Source: Miscanthus floridulus (lineage: Eukaryota; Streptophyta; Magnoliopsida; Poales; Poaceae). From it: a DNA stretch of 64,000 nucleotides. The translations under genes and the position numbers were made by a program. This document shows, piece by piece, positions 1 through 15,432 of this stretch (positions are counted from its first letter, which is position 1; each line of letters begins with the position of its first letter). The notes below the pieces were generated by a model that did no database searches, had not been told where the DNA came from, and was given only the letters and a program-made list of their open reading frames with translations. The stretch lies in contig NC_089591.1 of the NCBI RefSeq assembly GCF_019320115.1, positions 57,226,078 through 57,290,077 on the forward strand, in the 5' to 3' direction.

Positions 1-1504
1 AAGTGTTAATTCTGTTTTATCCCCTCGGGGTCCCGATTAGGCTGATGTTAAGCCAATTATTGTTCTTGTCGGTAACTTTGTCACCAAAGCATCTAGGAAC
101 AAGGTTCGAGGGCTTTTCATGGGGCATAATCATCTAACTGACTTGACAATCGTTATTACTTATTTCTTCATTCATATTGCTTAATCATGAATAATTGTTC
201 AGAGCATGTAAATACTGTGCACGCATGGCAATTACCCTCACTTATTAGAAGGTTATAAGCACTAGCACTAAGGTGTTGGGTTTAAAGTTCCTGGATTCCT
301 TTTTCCTGAAAGGTTTCCATGAAGAGTCTATCAAATATCTACAGTGGTGTGCATTTTCTCAATCGCAGGATAAGTCCTTGCTTTTTGGCAATACTAAAGA
401 GACTTAAATGTTTGCAGTTCCCAGTTTATTCTGTAATAACATAGGATTTCTGTAGCTGTACTCGTTTCTAGTAATACATTCTGATGTAATGGTGCTATCC
501 AGCACCCAATCACTAGAAATTTTGGTTGGCTCTCTAAATATTAAACTATCCGCTCTTCTACTATTGTTCTGGTGATCATGATTTACAATCTTAGTGTCCT
601 GAGGTTAATTATTAATTATAGTTCGTCTCAGAATCATGCTGCACCTTCTGTGAACTTCATTTGCTTTGAAGCAACAATTACGCCTGGTAAGTCCCTTCAA
701 CTTTGGTTTCCCATATTTGATTATGTTATATATTTGGGAATTAAGGTGCATTTATTTATATGAAGATGAGACTAGAGTAAAAGAGTTTAAACTCAAGTCT
801 ATGTGGCAGAGTCCAAATGGCACAATAAGGAATATTCTAAATGGTTCACTCTCTGCTCTTTCTTATTTCTTGAAATATAAGGTTTAACATACTGGAAAAT
901 TATATGAATTGTCCTAGATCTTTGATAGCTAAATTTTAGCATCCATCCCTTGGCAGGGACTGTTTTTCGTGAGCCCATCTTGTGTAAAAACATCCCAAGA
1001 ATTCTTTCTGGTAAGTAAATTGTACAGTATAGTATGCTCAATGCAACAAATAATAAAGTTGCCAGATTAATGAAATTTCATTTTTTAGGTTGGAAGAAAC
1101 CTATTTGCATAGGAAGGCACGCTTTTGGTGACCAGTATCGAGCTACTGATATGATTATTAATGGTCCAGGAAAGCTCAAGATGGTATTTGGTGAGCTCCA
1201 GTTGACAACTATGTCTTGTCCTGTTAAAGGTCTGCTATGGTAATTTTCTAATATGTTCTTTGTTGCTACTGAAAAAAATCAGTGCCTGATGGAGCTGACC
1301 CCATGGAGCTGGATGTTTATGATTTTAAAGGACCTGGTGTGGCATTATCAATGTACAATGTCGATGAGGTATGGTAGAACATCAATAGGACTTGTTGCTA
1401 ACTGCTATCTTCTCTTGACGGGTATTCTAACTTCCTATCTCTATTTAGTCTATTAGGGCTTTCGCTGAGTCCTCCATGGCTATGGCTCTTTCAAAAAAGT
1501 GGCA

Positions 1505-2300
1505 CTCTATCTCAGCACCAAGAATACAATCCTCAAAAAGTATGACGGCAGGTAGGAATCATCATCCTTTGATCTTTAAACATTCTTTTGTCGGCTCAAA
1601 GACTACAAAGGACCCTTCTCTATGATGGTTCTGTGATACATACTTACATAGTTTCATCTTGCTCCCTGAAATCTGAAGCATTTTGTCTGACATAACTGAC
1701 AAGTAACTGTGTGTCTTCACTGTTATGATACCACGAAGGATTATTTGTAGGAAAACCTATACCTTTGTGAATTTTCTTCAGTTTACAGTTACTATTGCAT
1801 TTTTATCATTATGATCGTCCCCTTAAATTGTTCTTTAGTAGATTCTTTGCAATCTAAAAAACTACCAAGTCTCAGTGGGGAGGGTTCAGATGGGGGCTAG
1901 GGTGTCTTTCCATGATCCCCGTTCGATGGCACTTTCCAAAAATGGTGATGTGCACATGTTGCTGCTGAAAGTTTAATGTCAATGACACTTTATAAATAGT
2001 TCCCCTTTAACCCTTTATCTCAGTACGAAGAATACATATTAGAAAAATATGATGCAAGGTTCTGCTCATTGTAGTATGTTTTTCCCCTCATATTGCTGTT
2101 ATAGTGTTATATCATGCTTTGTTACTGCCTCAAGGACCCTTCCCTCTATTGTTTGTGGAAATGTATACAGAGTTTGATCTTATTCTCTGAAGTCTGGACT
2201 GTAAATGAGCTTACTGTCTGACGTAGCTGACCAGCTATTTCCCTCAGTGTCAAGTTACTACTGAATATTTATCATTACAAATCTATCAGTGAACTTGGTC
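1505..2300 (+). repeat. Diverged internal tandem duplication of one IDH exon and its intron
   Basis: The second half of the IDH exon ending at 1551 recurs, decayed, at about 2011-2058, followed again by GT. The intron sequence after each copy is also alignable: phrases around 'aaggacccttc', a 'tctgaa' block and 'tgtctgac(a/g)ta(a/g)ctgac' follow in the same order. The period is about 507 bp. The second exon copy has indels and a stop, so it looks non-functional. Confidence 0.6.
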
Positions 2301-2606
2301 TTTCTCTGTTTTTATACTAAACCAGTCCAATCTTGACATATGCAAATTTGAAATGAATTATATAGGTTCAAAGACATCTTCCAGGAGGTATATGAAGAGC
2401 AATGGAAGGACAAGTTTGAAGAAAACTCAATATGGTCTGTGCTAATTTATCCAGATTTTGATTATGATAGCTTTTCTCAAAGTACAAACAATCTTTACAT
2501 GTCATATGCAGGTATGAGCACAGGTTGATTGATGACATGGTGGCCTATGCTGTGAAAAGTGATGGCGGGTATGTTTGGGCTTGCAAAAACGATTTTCTTG
2601 CCCAAG

Positions 2607-3495
2607 GTTTGCTCAAGTTCCCTTCCTGTTATTGCAAATTTGAATGCAAAACAATTTTTGTGCCTCCTATCTGGACCGTCGTTCTGTCGTCTAGATCAAC
2701 CTCAGATGGAGACAAACGGCAACTGACGATCCAATTGTTCAGTAAAAAGTTCCACCCAGGGGAGACCCTCACGGGCTCCTGCGCTGCCTGTGTCTGACCC
2801 TCTGTGAGCGTCTCGCTAGGCTTGAGGCCAGCGTTGCTGTGGCCGCCGCTCCAGGCCACAAGTCCACCTCCACTAGCTGCTTGCTCTTCTCCCAGCCGTT
2901 CGCTGCTGACGCTGGTGGGGGCCACTCAAGTTCCGGCGCCACCACGCTGCCGGACCTCTGCTGCTGCAAATCCTTCTCCTGCAGTGCAGGCACGGGGTGA
3001 CACACTGGCCGCCATCGTTGTGGGCGCTGCCGGGGTGTATGAGCCACACCGGCGGTCCTGTGACGTGCGCAGAGCACTCTATCTACTCATCATCAAAAGC
3101 AAAATAAGTGGAGAGAGGGACATCACAGGTGTGGTGTGGTGTGGAAGAAGTGAGGAGAGAGAAGTGACGGCCTCCGTGATTCCCTGCAACTTTCGCATTC
3201 CCCTCTTCTCTCTCTGGGTACTGTTCCACTAGCACTCTGTGCGGTAGAAAATTTTCACCATACCGGCATGAAAATAACTTCCGTTAAAACAAATCATAGC
3301 AATCACAGGCAACTGGATAAGGAGGATGCCATACAATTATTGGTTTGAATATACTTCCCTTTATTGAGATAACACGATTTACCTTTCATGAAACTGCATG
3401 GTGATAATAGGCAGCATCCTTGGTTACAATATGGTTATTTTTCCATTTTTCCTTTTTCCTAATAATTTGCTTTTCTTAATGAATGCTTGTTTCAG
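2607..3495 (+). other. Enlarged IDH intron, no gene recognised
   Basis: The stretch lies between the donor at 2607 and the acceptor before 3496. It holds a GC-rich block at about 2760-3080 followed by AT-rich DNA. Open frames exist on both strands in the GC-rich block, but none shows a family I recognise, and their composition suggests chance. I see no clear terminal repeats. Confidence 0.4.
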
Positions 3496-3600
3496 GTTTT
3501 GGTTCTCTGGGTTTGATGACGTCTGTGCTGGTACGTTGTGTTATGTTTTGCACCAATGCAGAGCCCATAGCATAAAAAACAAAGGCACACACTAGGATAA

Positions 3601-3722
3601 GATGTGCATTTTTTATTAAAGAAATGGGAATTTGGACTCGAACTCATGGCCTCAAATGGCACATCCTTGTTATCTAGACCACTAGGCTGCATAGACGTTA
3701 TCTAGACCACTAGGCTGCATAG
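3601..3722 (-). mobile_element. tRNA-derived SINE-like head with pol III A and B boxes
   Basis: On the minus strand an A-box-like CAGCCTAGTGG (about 3679-3690) is followed roughly 35-40 bases later by a B-box-like AGTTCGAGTCC (3634-3644). This order and spacing are those of a tRNA-type pol III promoter. No acceptor stem or cloverleaf closes around it, so a SINE relic fits better than a tRNA gene. The A-box end is duplicated by the 28-bp repeat at 3669-3722. Confidence 0.5.
3669..3722. repeat. 28-bp direct tandem repeat, two copies
   Basis: The unit starting 'gttatctagaccactaggct' at 3669 is repeated at 3697, giving a period of 28. The second copy abuts the start of the LINE coding fragment at about 3721. 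Confidence 0.85.
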
Positions 3723-4007
3723 ATGGTTTGGACATGTGCAACGGAGACCTCCAGATGCACCGGTGCGTAGTGGAATCCTAAGTCAGGATAGTAACGTGAA
3801 GAGAGGCAGAGGAAGACCGAAGTTGACTTGGGTAGAGGCAATAAAAGGAGACTTGAAAGGATGTAATATACCCAAAGACTTAGCCTTAGATAGGAGTGCT
3901 TGGAAGATAGCTATTCACGTGCCTGAACCTTGATTGCTTCTGTTGGGTTTCAACTCTAGCCTACCCCAACTTGTTTGGGACTTAAAGGCTTTGTTGTTGT
4001 TGTTGTA
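3721..4007 (+). mobile_element. 5'-truncated LINE (RTE-like) 3' end with TTG tail
   Basis: The reading frame from 3721 starts RWFGHVQRRP and continues with RGRGRPKLTW, LALDRSAWK and IHVPEP before a stop at 3931-3933. These are typical of the C-terminus of plant LINE reverse transcriptases. A short 3' region follows and ends in a (TTG)n tail at about 3990-4006, which fits the RTE clade. The fragment lies in the IDH intron between 3531 and 4039, in the same orientation as the gene. The upstream LINE body is missing. Confidence 0.75.
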
Positions 4008-5193
4008 TTAGATTGTTCACTACCAGTTTCTTTCTATAGTTGTCTTCTGATGGGAAAACATTAGAGGCTGAGGCTGCTCATGGGACTGTCACTAGACACT
4101 TCAGGCTACATCAGAAAGGACAGGAGACAAGTACCAACAGTATTGCTTCCATATTCGCTTGGACCCGTGGACTTGAGCACAGGTGATTACTCTTGTTGGA
4201 GTAAACGATGAGCTTTCCACACGACCTGTGAAACCGTGGACATGAACAAACAGAATCATGCTATGTTTGTGTTTGTTCATCTACTTGTGTACCTGCTAAT
4301 GCAATAATGCTATCTTTGTCTGTTTAGGGCAAAGCTGGACAAAAATGATAGTCTGCTGGATTTCACACACAAACTTGAATCTGCATGTGTTGAAACGGTG
4401 GAATCTGGGAAAATGACTAAGGACCTTGCACTTCTTATCCATGGCCCCAAGTAAGCTGATTTATGTATATGTCTTCAGTATTTTTCTTGTTATTCAGAAA
4501 CTTAATGTTCAATTGCTGATGCCATTTTGAATGGAAGCTTATTGATATGGCAGCAAAACGATAGTATCACATTAAGGAACATACATCACCTTCGATGCTG
4601 AAAAGCAAGACAGATAGAATATAGCTTTGCATGGATTTTAATAATATTAGTGTTAACATAAGGCAAACATCAAGTTTGTGTTATTGCAATTGCATTAAGG
4701 ACCAAACAGTTACATTAGAAAGGATCCGTATTTTTACTGTTCCTCAGCGTGATTATAGACCAACAAAATCTTCTGCATAATTGCGTTTTTTACTAGCTTG
4801 TGATATTTCTTAACATGGTAATTTCCGTGCTTACGGATACCTCTTTCTGAATTTGTAAGCAATGGACACAAGCTTAATGAATTTTAAGCTATTATGTAAA
4901 TAGCCAATAGCTAACCATGTGGTGATTAAGTCACTGGATTAAGATCCTACTATTTTCCCTGGCTTGAGACACAAGAATCTTATTTGTTTAAAGCAGTGTG
5001 TTATGTGGCTTGTTTCCTCTGCGGTGCTATTTTTTACATCACCAGCTATTTACATGAACCTGAATTTTTTGCTGTTGCTAGGGTAACAAGGGAGTTCTAC
5101 CTGAGCACCGAGGAGTTCATCGATGCAGTGGCACTGCAACTGCGAGGAAAGTTCAACTACCAGCTACTGTGTAATCTTGAACCTGAATCTTGA

Positions 5194-5502
5194 AACAGAA
5201 TGAACTGGTTCATTGTGCATTCGGCACACTTTTTGATAGGGATGGTGAGATGGATCAGATCTCAAAACATTTGTTTTTTTTTGTTTCAGCCAAGCATTTC
5301 ATGGTTGGGTATATAATGGCCCGTTGATCAACGGATTCAGAGCGATATTGAGTTAATACATTACTAGTCAGACTAACGTCGCGTTATTTTTCATTTTCCA
5401 TAACTTTATCTGAAGACTGATATACATATAATCATATATAACATGCCTGAGCTTGGTGAGTCTGTGTCCATGTCGCTCTTCGGGAATTTTCCTACTTGCC
5501 TG
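5194..5502. other. IDH 3' flank
   Basis: AT-rich sequence follows the IDH stop and holds its presumed 3' UTR. I see no canonical AATAAA close to the stop and no further coding signal up to the LTR at 5503. Confidence 0.4.
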
Positions 5503-5939
5503 TGTGGGGCCGACATTACCAGCACAGCTCCGGGGCTCGAGATGCTGCCAGGGGCACGCCCTAGGAGGTGCATGGCTGCATGCTGAGACAACTGTAATCA
5601 ATGACAGTTAAGCTGTTGGTTAGGAGTTAAAACCTAGGGAGGTGCATGCGCAGCCAGCTACAATCAATAGGAATTAGTGTGCTAGTTGAGGGATTAGAGT
5701 TAATGAGAGTGAGAGAAACGAGGAGTCTAGGAGCTAAGAAATATCCCGTAACCAGTTATGAATAAGTGAATAAGTGAACCAAGAAATATCAAACCTATTC
5801 CTAATCTCCCTATGCTTCTCTCAATCTCAACCCCTTCACAATTGGGCGTACAGGGATCAACCCCACGCTGTTATCTCTTCAGGCTACGAACTACGTAGCC
5901 GAGGTCCCCCTGTCCTGGGCACCAACGCCCTTGACAACC
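5503..5939 (+). repeat. 5' LTR of deleted gypsy-type element A
   Basis: This 437-bp LTR is alignable with 7962-8392. It is followed directly by the primer-binding site at 5940-5949. Confidence 0.85.
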
Positions 5940-6061
5940 TGGTATCAGGTTTCCGGCGATCCTTATCCACTCCTGCGTCGCCTCCTCCAGCAGCCACCTC
6001 CGCGCCAGCCATTGCGCCACCATCTTCACCCTCCTCCTCCTCTGCCTTTGTCTCCTTGCCC

Positions 6062-7740
6062 ATGGATGAACCCACCATGACCGATTTGGCCAAGCTCATC
6101 CAAACCCTCATGGCCTCCGTCAGTGCCTTTCAAGGGCAGGTTGCCGCCCTACAGTAGGAGCGGCCTGCGACAGCCTCCTTCTCTGGTTCCAGGGGATCGG
6201 GCAAGGGCGAACAACATGACGATCCCCCTCCCCGCTTCCAGAAGCTTGAATTCCCCAAGTTCGATGGCAAATCGGATCCGCTCGCGTTCCTCAATTGCTA
6301 CGATTCCTATTTTCATCAGCAGCGCATCGCCGCGGAGGAACAAGTGTGGATGGCCTCCTACAATCTGGAAGGTGACGCCCAGATGTGGTTCATCCAAGTC
6401 CAGCAGGACGAAGGCACACCTTCATGGCGCCGCTTCTCCGAGCTCTTGAACCTCATGTTCGGGCCGTCAATCCGCTCCAATCCGCTCGGGGAACTGATGG
6501 CCTGCAAGCCAACTGGCACTTTGCTGAATACCAGGACTGGTTCGAGGCTCCGCTCCCATGCGCGGGCCACTCTCGGAGGCGCAGTGCGTCCAAGCCTTCA
6601 CGGCCGGGCTGCAGCCGCCTCTTAGTCTCGACATCGAGCTCCACAATCCCCAGTCCCTCATCATCGCCATGAGCCTTGCTCGCAAGTTGGAGCTCCGCGA
6701 GCAGTATGCAGCTGTGGCTGTTCCACCTCCCGCACCACCAAGCGACCAGCAGCAGGGCATCCTTCCGGCACCTCCACCACGTCTCGCTCTTCCGGCTCTG
6801 CCACCTGCCGCGACTGCCGCAGCCGCCACCGTCACGGCGGAGGGTCGCCCCGTCAAGCGCCTGTATACCTGAGCAAAATGAGCCCGACCCGACCCAGCCC
6901 GCGGGCTCGGCCCGAGCCCGATGGGCTTTAGCCCGCCCACGAAGCTTACTGGACAGGTCTGGACAGAGATCCCGTTGCCCAGAAAAATATTTCTTAGCCC
7001 GAGCCCGAGGCCGAAATACTGTTTTTGCTATTTTAAACTATGAAATGTGCGGGCGGCCCACCCTGGCCAGGGTCCAGCCCAAAAAATTAGGCCTGACCTG
7101 CCTAGTGGGACGGTCATGGGCATGACTTTTTTGGCCCGAAGTAATAGGGCTTTTTTTCGACCCGACCACAAAATGCTCAGGTCTAAGTGACTGTCAATGT
7201 CCGAGATGGAAGAACACCGCCGGCTCGGCCTTTGATTCAATTGCAACGAAAAGTTCAAACATGGTCACAACCAAGTGTGCCAGCGCCTGTTCTTGTTGGA
7301 CCTCGCGGCGACGGATGATGACAATGACACTGCCCCCGACGACTCCGACACTATAGCACCGCAGCTATTGCTCCACGTGATCAACGACGTCCACACCAGC
7401 AACACCATGCAGGTGTGCCTCTGGCTGGTGTCCACGCCCTTATCAACTTGGGCTCGACGCACAACCTCATCGGCGAGGAGGTGGCTAGCCGCACCGGACT
7501 CCCCATGGTCTGCTGCAGCTTTGCGTACATCACGATGGCCAATGGCGAGCACGTGCTCAGGCATGTATCGGCGGGTGTTGTTCTCCATCGATGGCGACGT
7601 CTTCACTATCAACTTTTTCATGCTGCCGCTAGCTCGGCTACGACGTCGTCCTTGGCACCCAGTTGGCTTCCCTAGGACCGGTTCTCTGGGACTTCGCGAC
7701 CTTCACCATGCCCTTTTAGCACAAGGACCATCCAGACTGC
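6062..7740 (+). pseudogene. Relic gag-protease ORF of LTR element A
   Basis: The ATG at 6062 opens MDEPTMTDLAK. A retrotransposon gag region follows, with PKFDGKSDPLAFL, EEQVWMASYNLEGDAQMWF and a helical segment near 6560-6870. Next come a decayed zinc-knuckle start (NCNEKFK) and a retropepsin-like region near 7430-7600 (LGSTHNLIGEEVASRTGLP). Lesions include TAG at 6155-6157, several frame changes between about 6440 and 7500, and the nested insertion at 6865-7187. The protease carries Gly where the catalytic DS/TG Asp would precede the Ser (LGSTHN). Confidence 0.75.
6865..7187. mobile_element. Nested non-autonomous hAT-type element in gag, copy A
   Basis: The insert runs from TACCTGAGCA to TGCTCAGGT, so the ends are inverted repeats. 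It splits the gag frame just before the zinc-knuckle region. In copy B (28417-28737) the 8-bp flanks are GAGTCTGT and GTGTCTGT, a 7/8 match that fits the 8-bp target duplication of hAT elements. In A the flanks have diverged but CTGT remains on both sides. The interior is rich in 'cccga' and 'gccc' words and has no transposase. Confidence 0.6.
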
Positions 7741-7961
7741 TGGCTCTTGAAGAAGTTGGTTGGCACCCCTCCGGCTGCACCACCGGCGCTGGCGCCTACC
7801 CACCGTGATGATATGATGTTCAAACCATGCTGCCCCCACGCGTCTCCGGAAAGACAAACCAGTTGCACTGACCACCTGGGAAGATGTCGACGACTTCCTC
7901 GACCGCTATCCATCCTTCTAGCTCGAGGACGAGCTGCTCGTCGAGGGAGGGAGAGATGTTA

Positions 7962-8392
7962 TGTGGGGTCGACATTACCAGCACAGCTCCAGGGCTCGAG
8001 ATGCTGCTAGGGGCACGCCCAAGGAGGTGCATGGCTATATTCTAAGACAGCTGTAATCAATGGCAGTTAAGCTGCCGGTTAGGGGTTAAAACCTAGGGAG
8101 GTGCATGCGCAGCCAGCTGCAATCAATGAGAATTAGTGTGTTGGTTGAGGGATTAGAGTTAACGAGAGGGAGAGAAACGAGGAGTCGATGAGCTAAGAGG
8201 CTGGGCGCCTCTACTTATACCATGTAACCAGTTATGAATAAGTGAAGTATTCCTAATCTCCCTCTGCTTCTCTCAATCTCACCCCCTTCACAATTGGACG
8301 TCCAGGGGATCAACCCCACGTCGTTATCTCCTAAGTCTACGAACTACGCAGTCGAGGTCCCCTTGTCCTGGGCACCAATGCCCTTGACAACA
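7962..8392 (+). repeat. 3' LTR of deleted gypsy-type element A
   Basis: This 431-bp LTR starts TGTGGGGTCGAC and ends GACAACA. It abuts a palindromic Stowaway-like MITE that lacks its outer left end. Confidence 0.85.
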
Positions 8393-8515
8393 TTAATTTA
8401 AAATTATAAGACATTTTGACTTTTCTAGCATATATCTTTTGCTCCGTATTATACATTTAGGTATATAGTATGTCTAGATACATAGTTAAAATGTTTTATA
8501 ATTTGGAGTAGGAGT
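8393..8515. mobile_element. Stowaway-like MITE remnant
   Basis: A palindromic pair is visible: AAATTATAAGACATTTTGAC on the left and GTTTTATAATTTGGAGTAGG on the right, around a 'gtctagatacatag' centre. This is the style of grass Stowaway MITEs. The usual outer left end is missing where the LTR begins. The same remnant is present in copy B at about 31592-31714. Confidence 0.5.
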
Positions 8516-8800
8516 AATTGTGAACACTTTGTAATTTAAGCTCAAATCGATACTTTATGTTCTGTTAATGAGATATTAGGATACGATTCGGAAGTGGTTT
8601 GGTGCTCTAGGGGGTGATTATTACTAGTAGCCGGTATCGACTCGTAAGATGATTTGGACGTTTGGTGCTCTGGACGAGTATCTCTGTTTTGACAACAGTT
8701 AGCTGTTAAAAAATAGCTATGATCATATTTGAATTCTTAACTAATAAACTAGTTAATGTTTTAACTACTATTCAACTACAATTAGTTACCAACCAGCTAA

Positions 8801-8970
8801 TGGACGTGTTTGATAGATACGAGTAGTTACTATTTGGGGCTAAAAATTAGCTTAAATTAGTTATGGTTGGCTAGCTAGCTAGTTAGCTCTCATGTTTGGA
8901 CACACTAGGATTTGAGCTAAAAATTAGCTAGCTAACGATTAATCCATGATATCCAACTTGTCCAATAATT
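8801..8970. mobile_element. Possible MITE with ends GGACGTGTTTGATA / TATCCAACTTGTCC
   Basis: The ends form an imperfect inverted repeat, and the interior is rich in 'ttagctagctag' palindromes. The counterpart in B is at about 31998-32165. The family is not identified. Confidence 0.35.
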
Positions 8971-9308
8971 AGTTACCAACCAACTAATCATTGGTTAACA
9001 ACTAGCTAGCTAACAAGAATTCTTTGCTAACATAGCTAATAGTCATTTCAATTTTTTTGGAGATTCAAAACATCTCAAGTTTAATCAAGATTATAAAAAA
9101 AATTATAAAGATTTATGATATTAAATAAATATACTATGAAAATATAATTAACGAAGAATCTAATGATACTTATTTAGTATCATAAATATTATTATTTTAT
9201 TATATAAATTTAGCTAAACTTAAAATATTTTGACTCTATAAGAAAATTAGAATACCTTAAAATTTAGGATGAAAGGAGTATCTATTAGTCAGTTTCTTCC
9301 ATCTAACA

Positions 9309-9513
9309 TAGGACGTGTTTGCTTCCTGCCACCGAATGCCACGCCTCAGCTGCGGCAGCGCTGGCGCTCCGCTGCAACTACAGCACGTTTTGGTATCGAA
9401 AATAAACTAGCGTGCGATGGCGTGACCGTGGCACGCCGCAATTGCAGGAGCGAACCAAACGCATGCTCAAACTAGGGCGTGTGTGCGGCGCGGTTTGGTA
9501 ACCAAGCAAACGC
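9309..9513. mobile_element. Possible MITE with GGACGTGTTTGCTTCC-type ends
   Basis: The left end GGACGTGTTTGCTTCC and the reverse complement of the right end, GGCGCGTTTGCTTGG, resemble each other. The B copy has GTGTTTGGTTCC against CGCGTTTGGTTGG. The interior is GC-rich. A 'ttcttccatctaaca' word occurs on both sides but not exactly at the ends. Confidence 0.35.
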
Positions 9514-9768
9514 GCCTTCTTCCCTTCTTCCATCTAACACTGTTAGCTAAGTGGACCTAAACGATGACTGGTGCACACCGTGGGGATGCGTGCCAAGGCG
9601 GTCATCGGATGCGGACTCGGCGACTCGCATCGTCGGCTGTCGCATACGGATACGGGCATACGGCACACTTCGGCCTCGCCCGCGTAGTTGACTCCCTACT
9701 CCCTGCTTCCTAGTCGGCTAGTCCCTACCCAGCGACCACCACCGCCCTTCTTCGCCCCCTACCTACCT

Positions 9769-9776
9769 TATAAATA
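9769..9776 (+). promoter_or_regulatory. TATA box of glutaredoxin gene A
   Basis: TATAAATA lies 25-32 bases before the ATG at 9801 and about 73-80 bases before the in-frame ATG at 9849. Transcription would start around 9800, which favours use of the second ATG. The same box is in copy B at 34286-34293. Confidence 0.6.
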
Positions 9777-9800
9777 CGAGACGGGCGGAAAGCGGCAGAG

Positions 9801-15157
<5,357 letters not shown>

Positions 15158-15184
15158 CATGTGTGTTGCCGTTCCCGTGCTTAA

Positions 15185-15190
15185 AATAAA
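15185..15190 (+). terminator. AATAAA polyadenylation signal candidate, glutaredoxin A
   Basis: AATAAA begins 28 bases after the stop codon. It is the only clear signal close to the end of the gene. Confidence 0.4.
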
Positions 15191-15432
15191 GATGCTTTGC
15201 AAGTGCTGAACTTGCAGCTGTCAGATGCTATCTGGGAGTGTGACTGTTCGATCCCTGTATACTGCCTAGACATCAGTCGAGTCGTATTCCCGTGCTAAGT
15301 TGTGAACTATATTGTCGTTGCTCTGTTTGTCTTTCTTCTAGAAATACTCCGTTCGTGCATTTCTGTCTCAGGCTCGTAGCACCCACATGACACGACGCTC
15401 GCTGGTGCGCGCCAGCCCGAATGGAGTGTGTC

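Larger units (their letters stand above)
672..5193 (+). pseudogene. NADP-dependent isocitrate dehydrogenase, 3' part, disrupted
   Basis: This family converts isocitrate to 2-oxoglutarate with NADP+ and a divalent metal. Exons with GT-AG borders that I can place: 672-686, 766-843, 957-1010, 1089-1190, 1283-1368, 1449-1551, 2366-2434, 2512-2606, 3496-3530, 4040-4182, 4328-4450, 5082-5193. Family blocks seen include [77 protein letters not shown] and [11 protein letters not shown]. The residue style resembles the organellar plant isoform (inference). Two lesions break it. About one base is missing after the TGG at 1500-1502, so the following family residues lie in another frame. Around 2590 the conserved YDGDVQS is absent, with ACKN joined directly to DFLAQ; this removes a metal-binding Asp (Asp275 in human IDH1 numbering, established knowledge). 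Upstream exons are not recognised in 1-671. The last exon ends in a longer tail than the family norm. An inactive copy is most likely. Confidence 0.85.
5503..8392 (+). mobile_element. Deleted gypsy-type LTR retrotransposon, copy A
   Basis: The LTRs at 5503-5939 and 7962-8392 share the TGTGGGG start and TTGACAAC(A/C) end. A TGGTATCAGG primer-binding site for initiator Met-tRNA follows at 5940. A purine-rich tract precedes the 3' LTR. The interior holds gag and a protease region but no reverse transcriptase, RNase H or integrase, so it cannot be autonomous. The 5-bp flanks differ (GCCTG at 5498-5502, TTAAT at 8393-8397), so no target-site duplication survives. A hAT-type element is nested at 6865-7187. 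Confidence 0.85.

Noticed and set aside
241..420. Possible upstream IDH exon (a stretch reading SIKYL)
   Set aside because: Only a few residues resemble the family's DIKY segment, without convincing splice sites; too weak to annotate.
2769..3232. Open frames in the GC-rich part of the IDH intron
   Set aside because: Low-complexity Pro/Ser/Arg composition, frames on both strands, flanked by good IDH splice sites.
3630..3695. tRNA gene on the minus strand
   Set aside because: A and B boxes are present but no acceptor or anticodon stems pair; a SINE-like relic is more likely.
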